From the NCBI GenBank assembly GCA_020026435.1, contig JAHHQK010000057.1, positions 1 to 10,437 of the forward strand: a stretch of DNA of 10,437 bases, written 5' to 3'. Both the position numbers and the translations under genes were made by a program. Within the stretch, counting starts at the first letter, position 1, and the number at the start of each line of letters is the position of its first letter. Below are positions 1 through 8,482 of the stretch, in pieces. The notes below the pieces were generated by a model that was not told the DNA's origin, did no database searches, and saw only the letters and a list, made by a program, of their open reading frames with translations. The DNA comes from Alistipes sp. GTDB lineage: Bacteria; Bacteroidota; Bacteroidia; Bacteroidales; Rikenellaceae.

Positions 1-317
1 AGTCGGAGGATCCGGCAAAGCGTGGCGACATCCAGCGCATTGCCGACACCTACCGAGCCTATGCCGAGGGACGTTTGGAGGCCGAGCAGGGCTTCTGTGC
101 AGTGGCGACAACCGGGGAGATTGCGGCACAGGACTTTATACTGACCCCGGGACGCTATGTGGGTATCGCGGCGCAGGTGGAGGATTCGGAACCCTTCGCG
201 GCGAAGATGGAGCGGCTGACGGGCGAGCTTTCGGAACTTTTCGCGCAGTCGCACGATCTGGAGGCGGAGATCCGCACGCAGTTGGAAAGTATCGGGTATA
301 AGTTGGAAATGCGATAG
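1..317 (+). CDS. hsdM: Type I restriction-modification DNA methyltransferase subunit HsdM, 3' end only
   Basis: The reading frame is open from base 3 and ends at TAG 315-317, so only about the last 104 residues are visible; the start and the catalytic SAM-binding and NPPF-type motifs lie outside the window. The visible part matches the HsdM C-terminus: an ILTPGRYVG segment followed by a helical tail ending in EIRTQLESIGYKLEMR, the region that in this family packs against HsdS. In the complex two HsdM and one HsdS methylate adenine in a split recognition site. The assignment is supported by hsdS and hsdR downstream on the same strand. Codon use is GC-rich, like hsdR and unlike the recognition domains of hsdS. 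An in-frame ATG at 75 is internal, not a start. The gap to hsdS is 55 nt and very AT-rich, wider than the overlap or near-abutment often seen for this gene pair. Confidence 0.9.
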   Translation, partial: SEDPAKRGDIQRIADTYRAYAEGRLEAEQGFCAVATTGEIAAQDFILTPGRYVGIAAQVEDSEPFAAKMERLTGELSELFAQSHDLEAEIRTQLESIGYKLEMR

Positions 318-372
318 GAATAAAAATATATAAATTAATTATATATTATTTACACAGTACGTTAAAAGTATC

Positions 373-1530
373 ATGCAATTACTTAATTATTGTTTTTATA
401 ATACAAATAGAATATCAGCCGATATTTCATCAGAGCGGTATATTTCCACCGAAAATATGCTACCGAATAAGGGCGGTGTATGCGAGGCGGCAAATGTGCC
501 ATCTGGAACGGTTATAGAGTATAAAGTTGGCGATATCCTAATCTCCAATATCAGACCTTATTTTCAGAAAATATGGAGAGCTGACCGTAACGGGGGATGC
601 TCTGCTGACGTATTGTGTATTAGAGCAAAAGAAAATGTTGACAGCAAATATCTCTATTATCTGTTAAGCCAGCAGGCATTTTTTGATTATGTCATGTCTG
701 GGGCCAAAGGCTGCAAGATGCCCCGCGGTGATAAGAAACAAATTATGCAATGGCCCGTAAATCTGCCTCCGCTTGACGAGCAGCGGCGGATTGCGGGGAT
801 TTTGGGGTCGTTGGATGATAAAATCGAATTGAATCGGCGGATCAATGCGAATTTGGAGGCGCAGGCACAGGCCCTCTTCCGGTCGTGGTTTGTGGATTTC
901 GAACCCTTCCGCGACGGCCCCTTTGTCGATTCCGAATTAGGCAAAATTCCCCAAGGCTGGAAAGTAGGGAATTACACCGACATTGTAGAAATAAAAGGAG
1001 GCGGCACCCCTAAAACCGGAATTCAAGAATATTGGAATGGAACCATCCCGTTTTTCTCACCCAAAGATGTTGGAGCAAGTTGTTTTGTTTTGGATACAGA
1101 GAAACACATTACAGCTAAAGGTTTGAAAAATTGCAACAGCAGTTTATTTCAACCAAATACTGTTTTTATAACATCCAGAGGGACAGTTGGAAAGGTCGTT
1201 ATGACAGGAACTGAAATGGCCATGAATCAAACGAACTATGCCTTATTGGGGAAACAAAATATTTCTCAATATTATGTATATCATATCACACTTCAATTGG
1301 TCGCTCGCCTGCTAAAAAAGGCGAACGGTGCCGTATTCAATGCCATTACAACAAGAGACTTTACAAGCGAACAAATTGTTATACCACCATTTTCTACAAT
1401 AAGACTGTTTTCTGATGTGGTAAAACCAATATATGAAAACATATTATTGAATGATGTTCAGTCAAATCGCCTTTCCGCCCTGCGCGACACCCTGCTGCCC
1501 AAATTGATGGCTGGAGAAATAAAAATATAA
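373..1530 (+). CDS. hsdS: Type I restriction-modification specificity subunit HsdS
   Basis: This 385-residue protein chooses the DNA target of the type I methyltransferase and endonuclease. Its layout is the normal two-half design. Recognition domain 1 is about residues 1-130 (with YISTENMLPN near 23-32). The first conserved spacer helix is about 131-178 (LPPLDEQRRIAGILGSLDDK onward, then RSWFVDFEPF). Recognition domain 2 is about 189-336 (starting LGKIPQGWKV, with GGGTPKT at 209-215). The second conserved segment is about 337-385 (IPPF, then LSALRDTLLPKLMAGEIKI). The length is normal for the family. An in-frame stop at 331-333 and no earlier ATG support the start at 373, although recognition domain 1 may begin a few residues shorter than relatives. 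Base composition is mosaic: the conserved spacer and the LSALRDTLLPKLM stretch are GC-rich, while both recognition domains are AT-rich, which fits domain exchange. The target sequence cannot be read from the protein alone. Confidence 0.93.
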   Translation: MQLLNYCFYNTNRISADISSERYISTENMLPNKGGVCEAANVPSGTVIEYKVGDILISNIRPYFQKIWRADRNGGCSADVLCIRAKENVDSKYLYYLLSQQAFFDYVMSGAKGCKMPRGDKKQIMQWPVNLPPLDEQRRIAGILGSLDDKIELNRRINANLEAQAQALFRSWFVDFEPFRDGPFVDSELGKIPQGWKVGNYTDIVEIKGGGTPKTGIQEYWNGTIPFFSPKDVGASCFVLDTEKHITAKGLKNCNSSLFQPNTVFITSRGTVGKVVMTGTEMAMNQTNYALLGKQNISQYYVYHITLQLVARLLKKANGAVFNAITTRDFTSEQIVIPPFSTIRLFSDVVKPIYENILLNDVQSNRLSALRDTLLPKLMAGEIKI

Positions 1531-1533
1531 AGT

Positions 1534-2094
1534 ATGACTACGGAATTATGGATAACCATAGGTATAGCTCTTATTGGCTGGACATGGGCTATTGCCCAGT
1601 TCTTTTACAAGAGAAGATGGCAAAAAAAGGATATAATCGCAACAAGACGATATGATGCCTATTCTCAATACATTCGCAAATGCGAGGAGATAAGTGAGAA
1701 TGTACGAAAGGATCCTCAAGCAATATTTGATATCGTCCCAGATTCTTTTACAAGAATATTAACTGGTGATAAAGACAATGCCCTCATAGAACTAAACGAG
1801 CAATTACTCGACTATGTTCGGCGATCTGCATCTTCATTATCCATTGTAAATCAAGAATCCACCTCACTTCTTTTAATAGCATCAAAAGAGCTATCAGAAA
1901 AAATAAAAGAACAAAAAAATTTAACAACAGACTTCAGTAACGAACTACAAAATTGTCTGAACAAAGTAAATACCAAAGATGGAAACAGTTTTAAAATTCT
2001 GAATACGATTGGGCAAGATAAACGCTGGGAACGCTTTTCTTCGCTAAATACAGAAATATTAACACTCATGCGTGAAGAAATCGATATTAAATAA
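1534..2094 (+). CDS. Unrecognised membrane-anchored protein inside the type I restriction operon
   Basis: I do not recognise this 186-residue protein. It has one likely membrane helix at residues 5-25 (LWITIGIALIGWTWAIAQFFY), followed at once by the basic run KRRWQKK (26-32). By the positive-inside rule this places the remaining 155 residues in the cytoplasm. The rest is polar, rich in Glu, Lys, Asn and Ser, and looks mostly helical, with possible coiled-coil stretches around 40-60 and 105-145. No catalytic motif is evident; the two cysteines (50 and 141) are not in a recognisable metal site. It starts 3 nt after the hsdS stop and ends 18 nt before the hsdR ATG, so it is almost certainly co-transcribed with them. 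The gene is AT-rich like the hsdS recognition domains. Accessory genes between hsdS and hsdR are common in type I loci, so a role in defence or in controlling the enzyme is possible, but that is inference from position only. Confidence 0.8.
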   Translation: MTTELWITIGIALIGWTWAIAQFFYKRRWQKKDIIATRRYDAYSQYIRKCEEISENVRKDPQAIFDIVPDSFTRILTGDKDNALIELNEQLLDYVRRSASSLSIVNQESTSLLLIASKELSEKIKEQKNLTTDFSNELQNCLNKVNTKDGNSFKILNTIGQDKRWERFSSLNTEILTLMREEIDIK

Positions 2095-2112
2095 TTATTC
2101 TTTCAAATAACC

Positions 2113-5133
<3,021 letters not shown>

Positions 5134-5144
5134 TCTTATACATC

Positions 5145-5202
5145 GTTCCCAATCTATAAGTGTCAACTCAATGAGTATACACGGGAACAATTTGGGAACA
5201 AT
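5145..5202. repeat. Cluster of three GGGAAC-type short repeats beside tRNA-Leu
   Basis: GGGAACAAT occurs directly at 5183-5191 and 5194-5202, and TTGGGAAC occurs inverted at 5145-5152 (read as GTTCCCAA). All three fall in the gap between the hsdR stop and the 3' end of tRNA-Leu. Closely spaced direct and inverted short repeats next to a tRNA 3' end resemble the arm sites bound by tyrosine integrases or their excision factors. No integrase gene is in the window, so this role is inference; chance or a transcription-factor site are alternatives. Confidence 0.4.
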
Positions 5203-5213
5203 CTTAAAAACAG

Positions 5214-5252
5214 AAAGAGTTAAGTGTTGAATAATCAATCACTTAACTCTTT
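5214..5252. terminator. Perfect 13-bp hairpin between hsdR and tRNA-Leu, likely bidirectional terminator
   Basis: The arms AAAGAGTTAAGTG (5214-5226) and CACTTAACTCTTT (5240-5252) are exact reverse complements around a 13-nt loop. On the + strand the stem runs into TTTTCTTTG and would end the hsdR transcript 80 nt after its stop. On the - strand it lies 6 nt past the tRNA-Leu end and is followed by a T-rich stretch (CTGTTTTT), so it could also end the tRNA transcript. The stem is AT-rich and the loop rather large, so its strength is uncertain. Confidence 0.7.
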
Positions 5253-5258
5253 TCTTTG

Positions 5259-5342
5259 TACCCGGAGCCGGGATCGAACCGGCACAGTATTGCTACCATT
5301 GGTGTTTGAGACCAACGCGTCTACCAATTCCGCCATCCGGGC
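5259..5342 (-). tRNA. tRNA-Leu, anticodon CAA
   Basis: Read on the - strand, the sequence folds as a class II tRNA of 84 nt. The acceptor arm is GCCCGGA paired with TCCGGGT, with one G-T pair at the end. The D-arm region contains GGCGGAATTGGTAGACGCG. The anticodon stem TTGGT/ACCAA (5311-5315 and 5299-5303) encloses the loop CTCAAAC, giving anticodon CAA at 5306-5308, which reads UUG. A long variable arm follows, as expected for leucine. The T-arm is GCCGG-TTCGATC-CCGGC. The base after the acceptor is A, the usual leucine discriminator, and CCA is not encoded. The gene lies between uvrC and the restriction operon, with its 3' end facing hsdR. Confidence 0.97.
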
Positions 5343-5365
5343 AGTACCTTTTTGAATTGGTGCTG

Positions 5366-5396
5366 CAAAGATAGGTGTTTTTTTCCGATCTGCAAA
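5366..5396 (-). promoter_or_regulatory. Promoter of tRNA-Leu, Bacteroidetes type
   Basis: On the - strand TTTG (5396-5393) is followed after exactly 19 nt by TATCTTTG (5373-5366), a full match to the Bacteroidetes -33/-7 pattern TTTG-N19-TAnnTTTG. The -7 box ends 23 nt before the mature tRNA 5' end, leaving a short leader for processing. It lies between the uvrC stop and the tRNA, so the tRNA can be transcribed independently of uvrC. Confidence 0.85.
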
Positions 5397-5399
5397 TTT

Positions 5400-7232
5400 T
5401 CAACTCTTTTTTTCAAAAAAATCTTTCACTTTCCTCGCTTTCGCCGGGCCGATCAGTCCGTTCAGCTCCTCGATGTTGGACGTGCGGACTTTTTCCACGG
5501 TGCGGAAATGTTTCAGAAGGGTTTCGATCGTCTTGGCTCCGATACCTGGGATGTTCTCAAGTTCGCTGTGTATGAAGGCTTTGCTGCGTTTCTGGCGGTG
5601 GAACGTGATGCCAAAGCGGTGGGCTTCGTCGCGGATGTGGCACACGACCTTGAGCGGTTCGCCCGTGCGGCTCAGATAGTAGGGTTCGGGGTCGCCCGGG
5701 AAGTAGATCTCCTCCAGTCGCTCGGCAAGACCCACCAACGGCACCTTGTCGGCAATTCTCAGTTCCTTGAACACCGACATGGCACTCGACAGCTGGCCCT
5801 TGCCGCCGTCGACGATCACCAGATCGGGCAGGTCGCCCCCCTCGGCCAGCACGCGCGTGTAGCGTCGTGAGACGATCTCGCGCATCGAGGCGAAGTCGTT
5901 GGCCCCGACCACCGTCTTGATGTTGAAGTGGCGGTATTCCTTGCGTGAGGGTTTGCCGTCGCGGAACACCACGCACGAAGCCACAGGGTTGGTACCCTGG
6001 AGGTTGGAGTTGTCGAAGCACTCGATGTGGCGGGGTTCGTGGCGCAGGTGCAGTTCCTTTTTCATGGCGGCCATCAGACGGTCGGTGTGCCGCTCGGGGT
6101 TTTTGATCTCCTGGTTCTTGAGCTGCTCGGCGCGGTAGATGCGGGCGTTGCGCAGGGAGAACTTCAGAAGGTCGAGTTTCTCGCCCCGTTTGGGCACGGT
6201 GAAGACCACGCCGTCGAAAAGCAGGGTGGTGGACGGCAGGAACGGCACGACCACCTCGCGGGCCAGCTCCCCGCCGCCGATCTGTTCGACGATGTGCTGG
6301 ATGGCGAGGGTCAGCACCTCCTCCTTCGTGGAGTCGACGCCCGTGGAGAGCTTCACGGTTGAGACGCCGACGATCGACCCGTGGCGGATGCGCACGAAGT
6401 TGCACCAGGCCCAGTCCTCGTCGTCGAGCAGGAGGGTGAAGACGTCGGTGTCGATGATTTTCGAGCTGACGATGACCGATTTCCCGACGTAATTGTCCAG
6501 GGCGTCGATGCGTTGTTTGTAGCGTTGGGCCGTCTCGAAATTCAGCTCCTCGGCGGCGCGGCCCATCTCCCCTTCGAGGTATTGGCGTACGGGGCGCAGG
6601 TCTCCCTTCAGTACCGATACCACCATCTCGATCAGACGGTTGTACTCCTCCTCGCTCTGCGCACCGACGCAGGGGCCCTTGCAGTTGCCCAGGTGGTATT
6701 GCAGGCAGACCGTGTAGCGTCCGTGGGCGATGCGGTCGGGGGAGAGGTTGAGTTTGCAGGTGCGCAAGGGGACAACCTCGCGGATGAATTCCAGCACGCT
6801 GCGCTGCATCATGATCGAGCTGTAAGGCCCGAAGTAGTGCGATCCGTCGCGGCGGAGTTCGCGGGTGGACTCCACGCGCGGGAAGCATTCGCGGCGGACG
6901 ACAATCCATGGATAGGTCTTGTCGTCCTTGAGCAGGATGTTGTAGCGCGGCTGGAGGGTTTTGATCAGGGAGTTTTCCAGCAGGAGGGCGTCGCTCTCGC
7001 TGTCGACAACGATGTGGCGGATCTCGACGATTTGTCGCACCAGCACGCGCACCTTGGCCGAGTGTTCGCGGCTGTTGACGAAATAGGACGAGACGCGTTT
7101 GCGCAGGCTCTTGGCCTTGCCGACGTAGATGATCGTGCCGCTTTTGTCGACAAACTGATAGACTCCGGGGCTGAAAGGCAGTTGCGAGACCTGTTCCTTG
7201 AGCGATATGTTTTCCGTTTCGGGCGTATTCAT
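5400..7232 (-). CDS. uvrC: UvrABC excinuclease subunit C
   Basis: UvrC makes both incisions around a DNA lesion after UvrA and UvrB have located it, in nucleotide excision repair. The 610 residues are full length and in normal domain order. The GIY-YIG nuclease (about 18-100) has GVY at 23-25, IIYVGKA at 34-40 and the metal-binding Glu at 86 (LLLENSLIK). Four cysteines at 159, 176, 184 and 188 (CLQYHLGNCKGPC) match the conserved set reported to hold an iron-sulfur cluster in UvrC. A UVR domain (about 200-245) contacts UvrB. The RNase H-like second nuclease shows D407 (ECFDNSN), D475 (VIVDGGKGQ) and H538 (DEAHRF). Tandem helix-hairpin-helix motifs lie at about 553-605 (IPGIGAKT, LIGPAKARKV). 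The chosen ATG leaves a normal short lead before LPFSPGVY. It is separated from the cyclo-ligase gene upstream by 500 nt. Confidence 0.98.
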   Translation of the reverse strand: MNTPETENISLKEQVSQLPFSPGVYQFVDKSGTIIYVGKAKSLRKRVSSYFVNSREHSAKVRVLVRQIVEIRHIVVDSESDALLLENSLIKTLQPRYNILLKDDKTYPWIVVRRECFPRVESTRELRRDGSHYFGPYSSIMMQRSVLEFIREVVPLRTCKLNLSPDRIAHGRYTVCLQYHLGNCKGPCVGAQSEEEYNRLIEMVVSVLKGDLRPVRQYLEGEMGRAAEELNFETAQRYKQRIDALDNYVGKSVIVSSKIIDTDVFTLLLDDEDWAWCNFVRIRHGSIVGVSTVKLSTGVDSTKEEVLTLAIQHIVEQIGGGELAREVVVPFLPSTTLLFDGVVFTVPKRGEKLDLLKFSLRNARIYRAEQLKNQEIKNPERHTDRLMAAMKKELHLRHEPRHIECFDNSNLQGTNPVASCVVFRDGKPSRKEYRHFNIKTVVGANDFASMREIVSRRYTRVLAEGGDLPDLVIVDGGKGQLSSAMSVFKELRIADKVPLVGLAERLEEIYFPGDPEPYYLSRTGEPLKVVCHIRDEAHRFGITFHRQKRSKAFIHSELENIPGIGAKTIETLLKHFRTVEKVRTSNIEELNGLIGPAKARKVKDFFEKKS

Positions 7233-7236
7233 AGGG

Positions 7237-7244
7237 CAAATGTA
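7237..7244 (-). promoter_or_regulatory. Possible -7 box just before uvrC
   Basis: On the - strand TACATTTG fits TAnnTTTG and ends 4 nt before the uvrC ATG. At the expected 19-nt spacing the -33 position reads TTCC, a poor match to TTTG. If real, transcription would begin at or next to the start codon, giving a leaderless or nearly leaderless mRNA. It could also be a chance match. Confidence 0.3.
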
Positions 7245-7498
7245 AGCAATTTAGGCGCAAAGTGGAAGCGGTCTCTTGGTTGATGCTCCGTTTTTTTCGT
7301 GTCCTGTCTTCTCCGGCCGTGGTTTGAGGGGGGGGCGGAGAGGAAGGGGGCTTTGTGTCGCGAGGTCGGTGTCTTGGAGGAGCTTTTCCCGGGGGGGCTG
7401 TCTTGGAATGAGGGAGGGCGGATATACCAAAATATATAAAGGCTAATTTTCCACCCCGGGCGGAGTACTCCGAAAAAGGTCGGGACTTCAGAAAAAGT

Positions 7499-7523
7499 AT
7501 CGGCCCTTGCCCCGGAAGCCGAT
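7499..7523 (-). terminator. Hairpin with T-run downstream of the cyclo-ligase gene, possible terminator
   Basis: On the - strand ATCGGC (7523-7518) pairs with GCCGAT (7504-7499), with two further C-G pairs possible inside, and is followed by ACTTTTTC. That is the form of an intrinsic terminator, but the T-run is short and it lies about 210 nt after the gene's stop, so the call is weak. Confidence 0.3.
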
Positions 7524-7661
7524 CAAGCTGCGGGGAGCGTGCGACGTCCTGAGGCAAATTGTCCTGCGGCAGGGCTGTTTTGTGACGGAGACTGTATTGG
7601 CTATGGAGGCGAATCCGCCGCCAAAGGCAGGGCGGGTCGGTCCGCGGAGGAGTGTGTCGTG

Positions 7662-7700
7662 CCGACAGAGGGGAAGTGTAAGGCAGATCCCCGCTGTCGG
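7662..7700. repeat. GC-rich imperfect palindrome in the spacer
   Basis: CCGACAG (7662-7668) pairs with CTGTCGG (7694-7700). After one A/G mismatch, GGGGA (7670-7674) pairs with TCCCC (7688-7692), giving 12 of 13 pairs around a 13-nt loop. It lies 33 nt beyond the cyclo-ligase stop and has no T-run on either strand. It could be an mRNA 3'-end stabiliser, a REP-like dispersed palindrome or part of a structured RNA. Confidence 0.5.
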
Positions 7701-7732
7701 TTCGGCTACGATAGTCCCGTGAGAGGAGGGGT

Positions 7733-8272
7733 TCATGCGGTGACGACCCGATCCATCGGGATGTCATGCTCCTCGCACGGCAGCTCGCCCTCGTCGAGCA
7801 GTTGGTGGCGGTAGCAGATCCCCACCTTGAAGGCGCGGAAGCCCTCCTGTGAGAGGTATTTGTCGTAGTAGCCCCGTCCGCGTCCCAGGCGGCAGCCCGA
7901 GGGGGTGAACCCCACGCCGGGGATGACCATCAGGTCGATCTCCTCCGGCGGGCAGATCCGGGCGTCGGCCGAAGGTTCGAGGATGCCGAACGCCCCCGTT
8001 GCCAGATGCGAGGCGTCGTAGCGGAAGAACTCCATGCTTTCGCCCTCGACCCGCGGGACGGCCAGGATCTTCCCTGCGGACCATCTCTCCAGCGCCTCTT
8101 CGGTCGACGGCTCGTCGGGCAGCGAACAGAAGAGTCCCACGCAACGCGCCCTGCCGAATTCCTCCATACATTCGATCCCGGCGACGATGGCTCGGGATTC
8201 CTCCAGACGCTTCTCCGGTGTGATTTCGCGGTTGAGCGCCTTCATTTTCCGACGGATCTGCAATTTATTCAT
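7733..8272 (-). CDS. 5-formyltetrahydrofolate cyclo-ligase (methenyltetrahydrofolate synthetase)
   Basis: This cytoplasmic enzyme uses ATP to convert 5-formyltetrahydrofolate to 5,10-methenyltetrahydrofolate, returning a stored or inhibitory folate to one-carbon metabolism. The 179-residue length is typical. The N-terminal basic helix (IRRKMKALNREITPEKR, residues 6-22) is followed by SLPDEPST (50-57) and the family signature at about 118-140, containing PGVGFTPSG and then RLGRGRGYYDKYL, the Gly-rich segment linked to ATP and folate binding. IPMDRVVT near the C-terminus is also characteristic. The gene is known as ygfA or fau in other bacteria. It diverges from the sdh operon; a poor promoter candidate on the - strand (TTTG, 19 nt, TATGAAAT, upstream of 8272) is the best I can find for it. 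It is followed by the long spacer before uvrC rather than by a close partner gene. Confidence 0.93.
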   Translation of the reverse strand: MNKLQIRRKMKALNREITPEKRLEESRAIVAGIECMEEFGRARCVGLFCSLPDEPSTEEALERWSAGKILAVPRVEGESMEFFRYDASHLATGAFGILEPSADARICPPEEIDLMVIPGVGFTPSGCRLGRGRGYYDKYLSQEGFRAFKVGICYRHQLLDEGELPCEEHDIPMDRVVTA

Positions 8273-8311
8273 AAAAGCCTCGGTTTTTGTAGTAAAATTT
8301 CATACCTTTTT

Positions 8312-8342
8312 ATTGTTATTCCGCAAACAATCTTTATCTTTG
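8312..8342 (+). promoter_or_regulatory. Promoter of the sdh/frd operon
   Basis: ATTG (8312-8315) is followed after 19 nt by TATCTTTG (8335-8342), a perfect TAnnTTTG -7 box with three of four bases of the -33 box. The -7 box and spacer length are the same as in the tRNA-Leu promoter of this window. Transcription would start about 6-8 nt downstream, some 135 nt before the cytochrome b start codon. Confidence 0.8.
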
Positions 8343-8482
8343 CAAGAGATAAACCCACCCCGAGAGACTGCTCGTCGAGGATTTCGCCCCCGAATGCCGC
8401 GCGCGCGGGCCGAAGCGTCTTGATGGGAGGGCTTTGCGTGCGAAAAAAATCACATACAAATATAACCAAATTTTTAAACATT
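8343..8482 (+). promoter_or_regulatory. Long GC-rich leader of the sdh/frd mRNA
   Basis: About 135 nt lie between the predicted transcription start and the first gene. The leader has a small hairpin TTCG-CCCC-CGAA (8383-8394) and a 12-bp palindrome CCGCGCGCGCGG (8397-8408), then turns A-rich from about 8442 up to the start codon, which should leave the start region unstructured. A nine-codon reading frame (8394-8423, MPRARAEAS) ends one base into another ATG. I recognise no known riboswitch. Whether the leader regulates anything is inference. Confidence 0.4.

Larger units (their letters stand above)
7233..7732. other. 500-nt spacer between the cyclo-ligase gene and uvrC, no convincing gene
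   Basis: This stretch has open frames on both strands but none with family-like content, and I see no known RNA gene in it. It holds G-runs on the + strand (8 G at 7328-7335, 5 G at 7346-7350, 7 G at 7391-7397), an AT-rich island around 7423-7452, a 12-bp perfect palindrome CGGAGTACTCCG at 7461-7472 and two hairpins listed separately. It presumably contains the uvrC promoter and the 3' end of the cyclo-ligase transcript. The amount of structure hints at an intergenic repeat or an unannotated RNA, but this is not demonstrated. Confidence 0.6.

Noticed and set aside
373..1530. Phase-variable, invertible hsdS
   Set aside because: Bacteroidales often have inverting hsdS sets, but here only one complete hsdS, no inverted partial copy and no recombinase gene are visible.
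6381..7283. A 300-residue open frame on the + strand opposite the 5' part of uvrC
   Set aside because: It is rich in Ala, Val, Asp and Gln without motifs and mirrors uvrC codons; an antisense shadow.
7488..7736. An 82-residue frame on the - strand in the spacer as a small gene
   Set aside because: It overlaps the end of the cyclo-ligase gene, has no recognisable motif and is rich in Arg, Pro and Thr; hairpins in the same region explain the sequence at least as well.
5557..7767. A 736-residue open frame on the - strand across uvrC and the spacer
   Set aside because: It overlaps uvrC almost entirely in another frame, is dominated by Arg, Pro and Gly low-complexity sequence and has no family motifs. 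It is a by-product of GC-rich codon use in uvrC.
8006..8482. N-terminal extension of the cytochrome b gene to 8006
   Set aside because: The frame stays open, but the extension overlaps the cyclo-ligase gene, contains the predicted promoter and has no family similarity; ATG 8483 gives the expected N-terminus.
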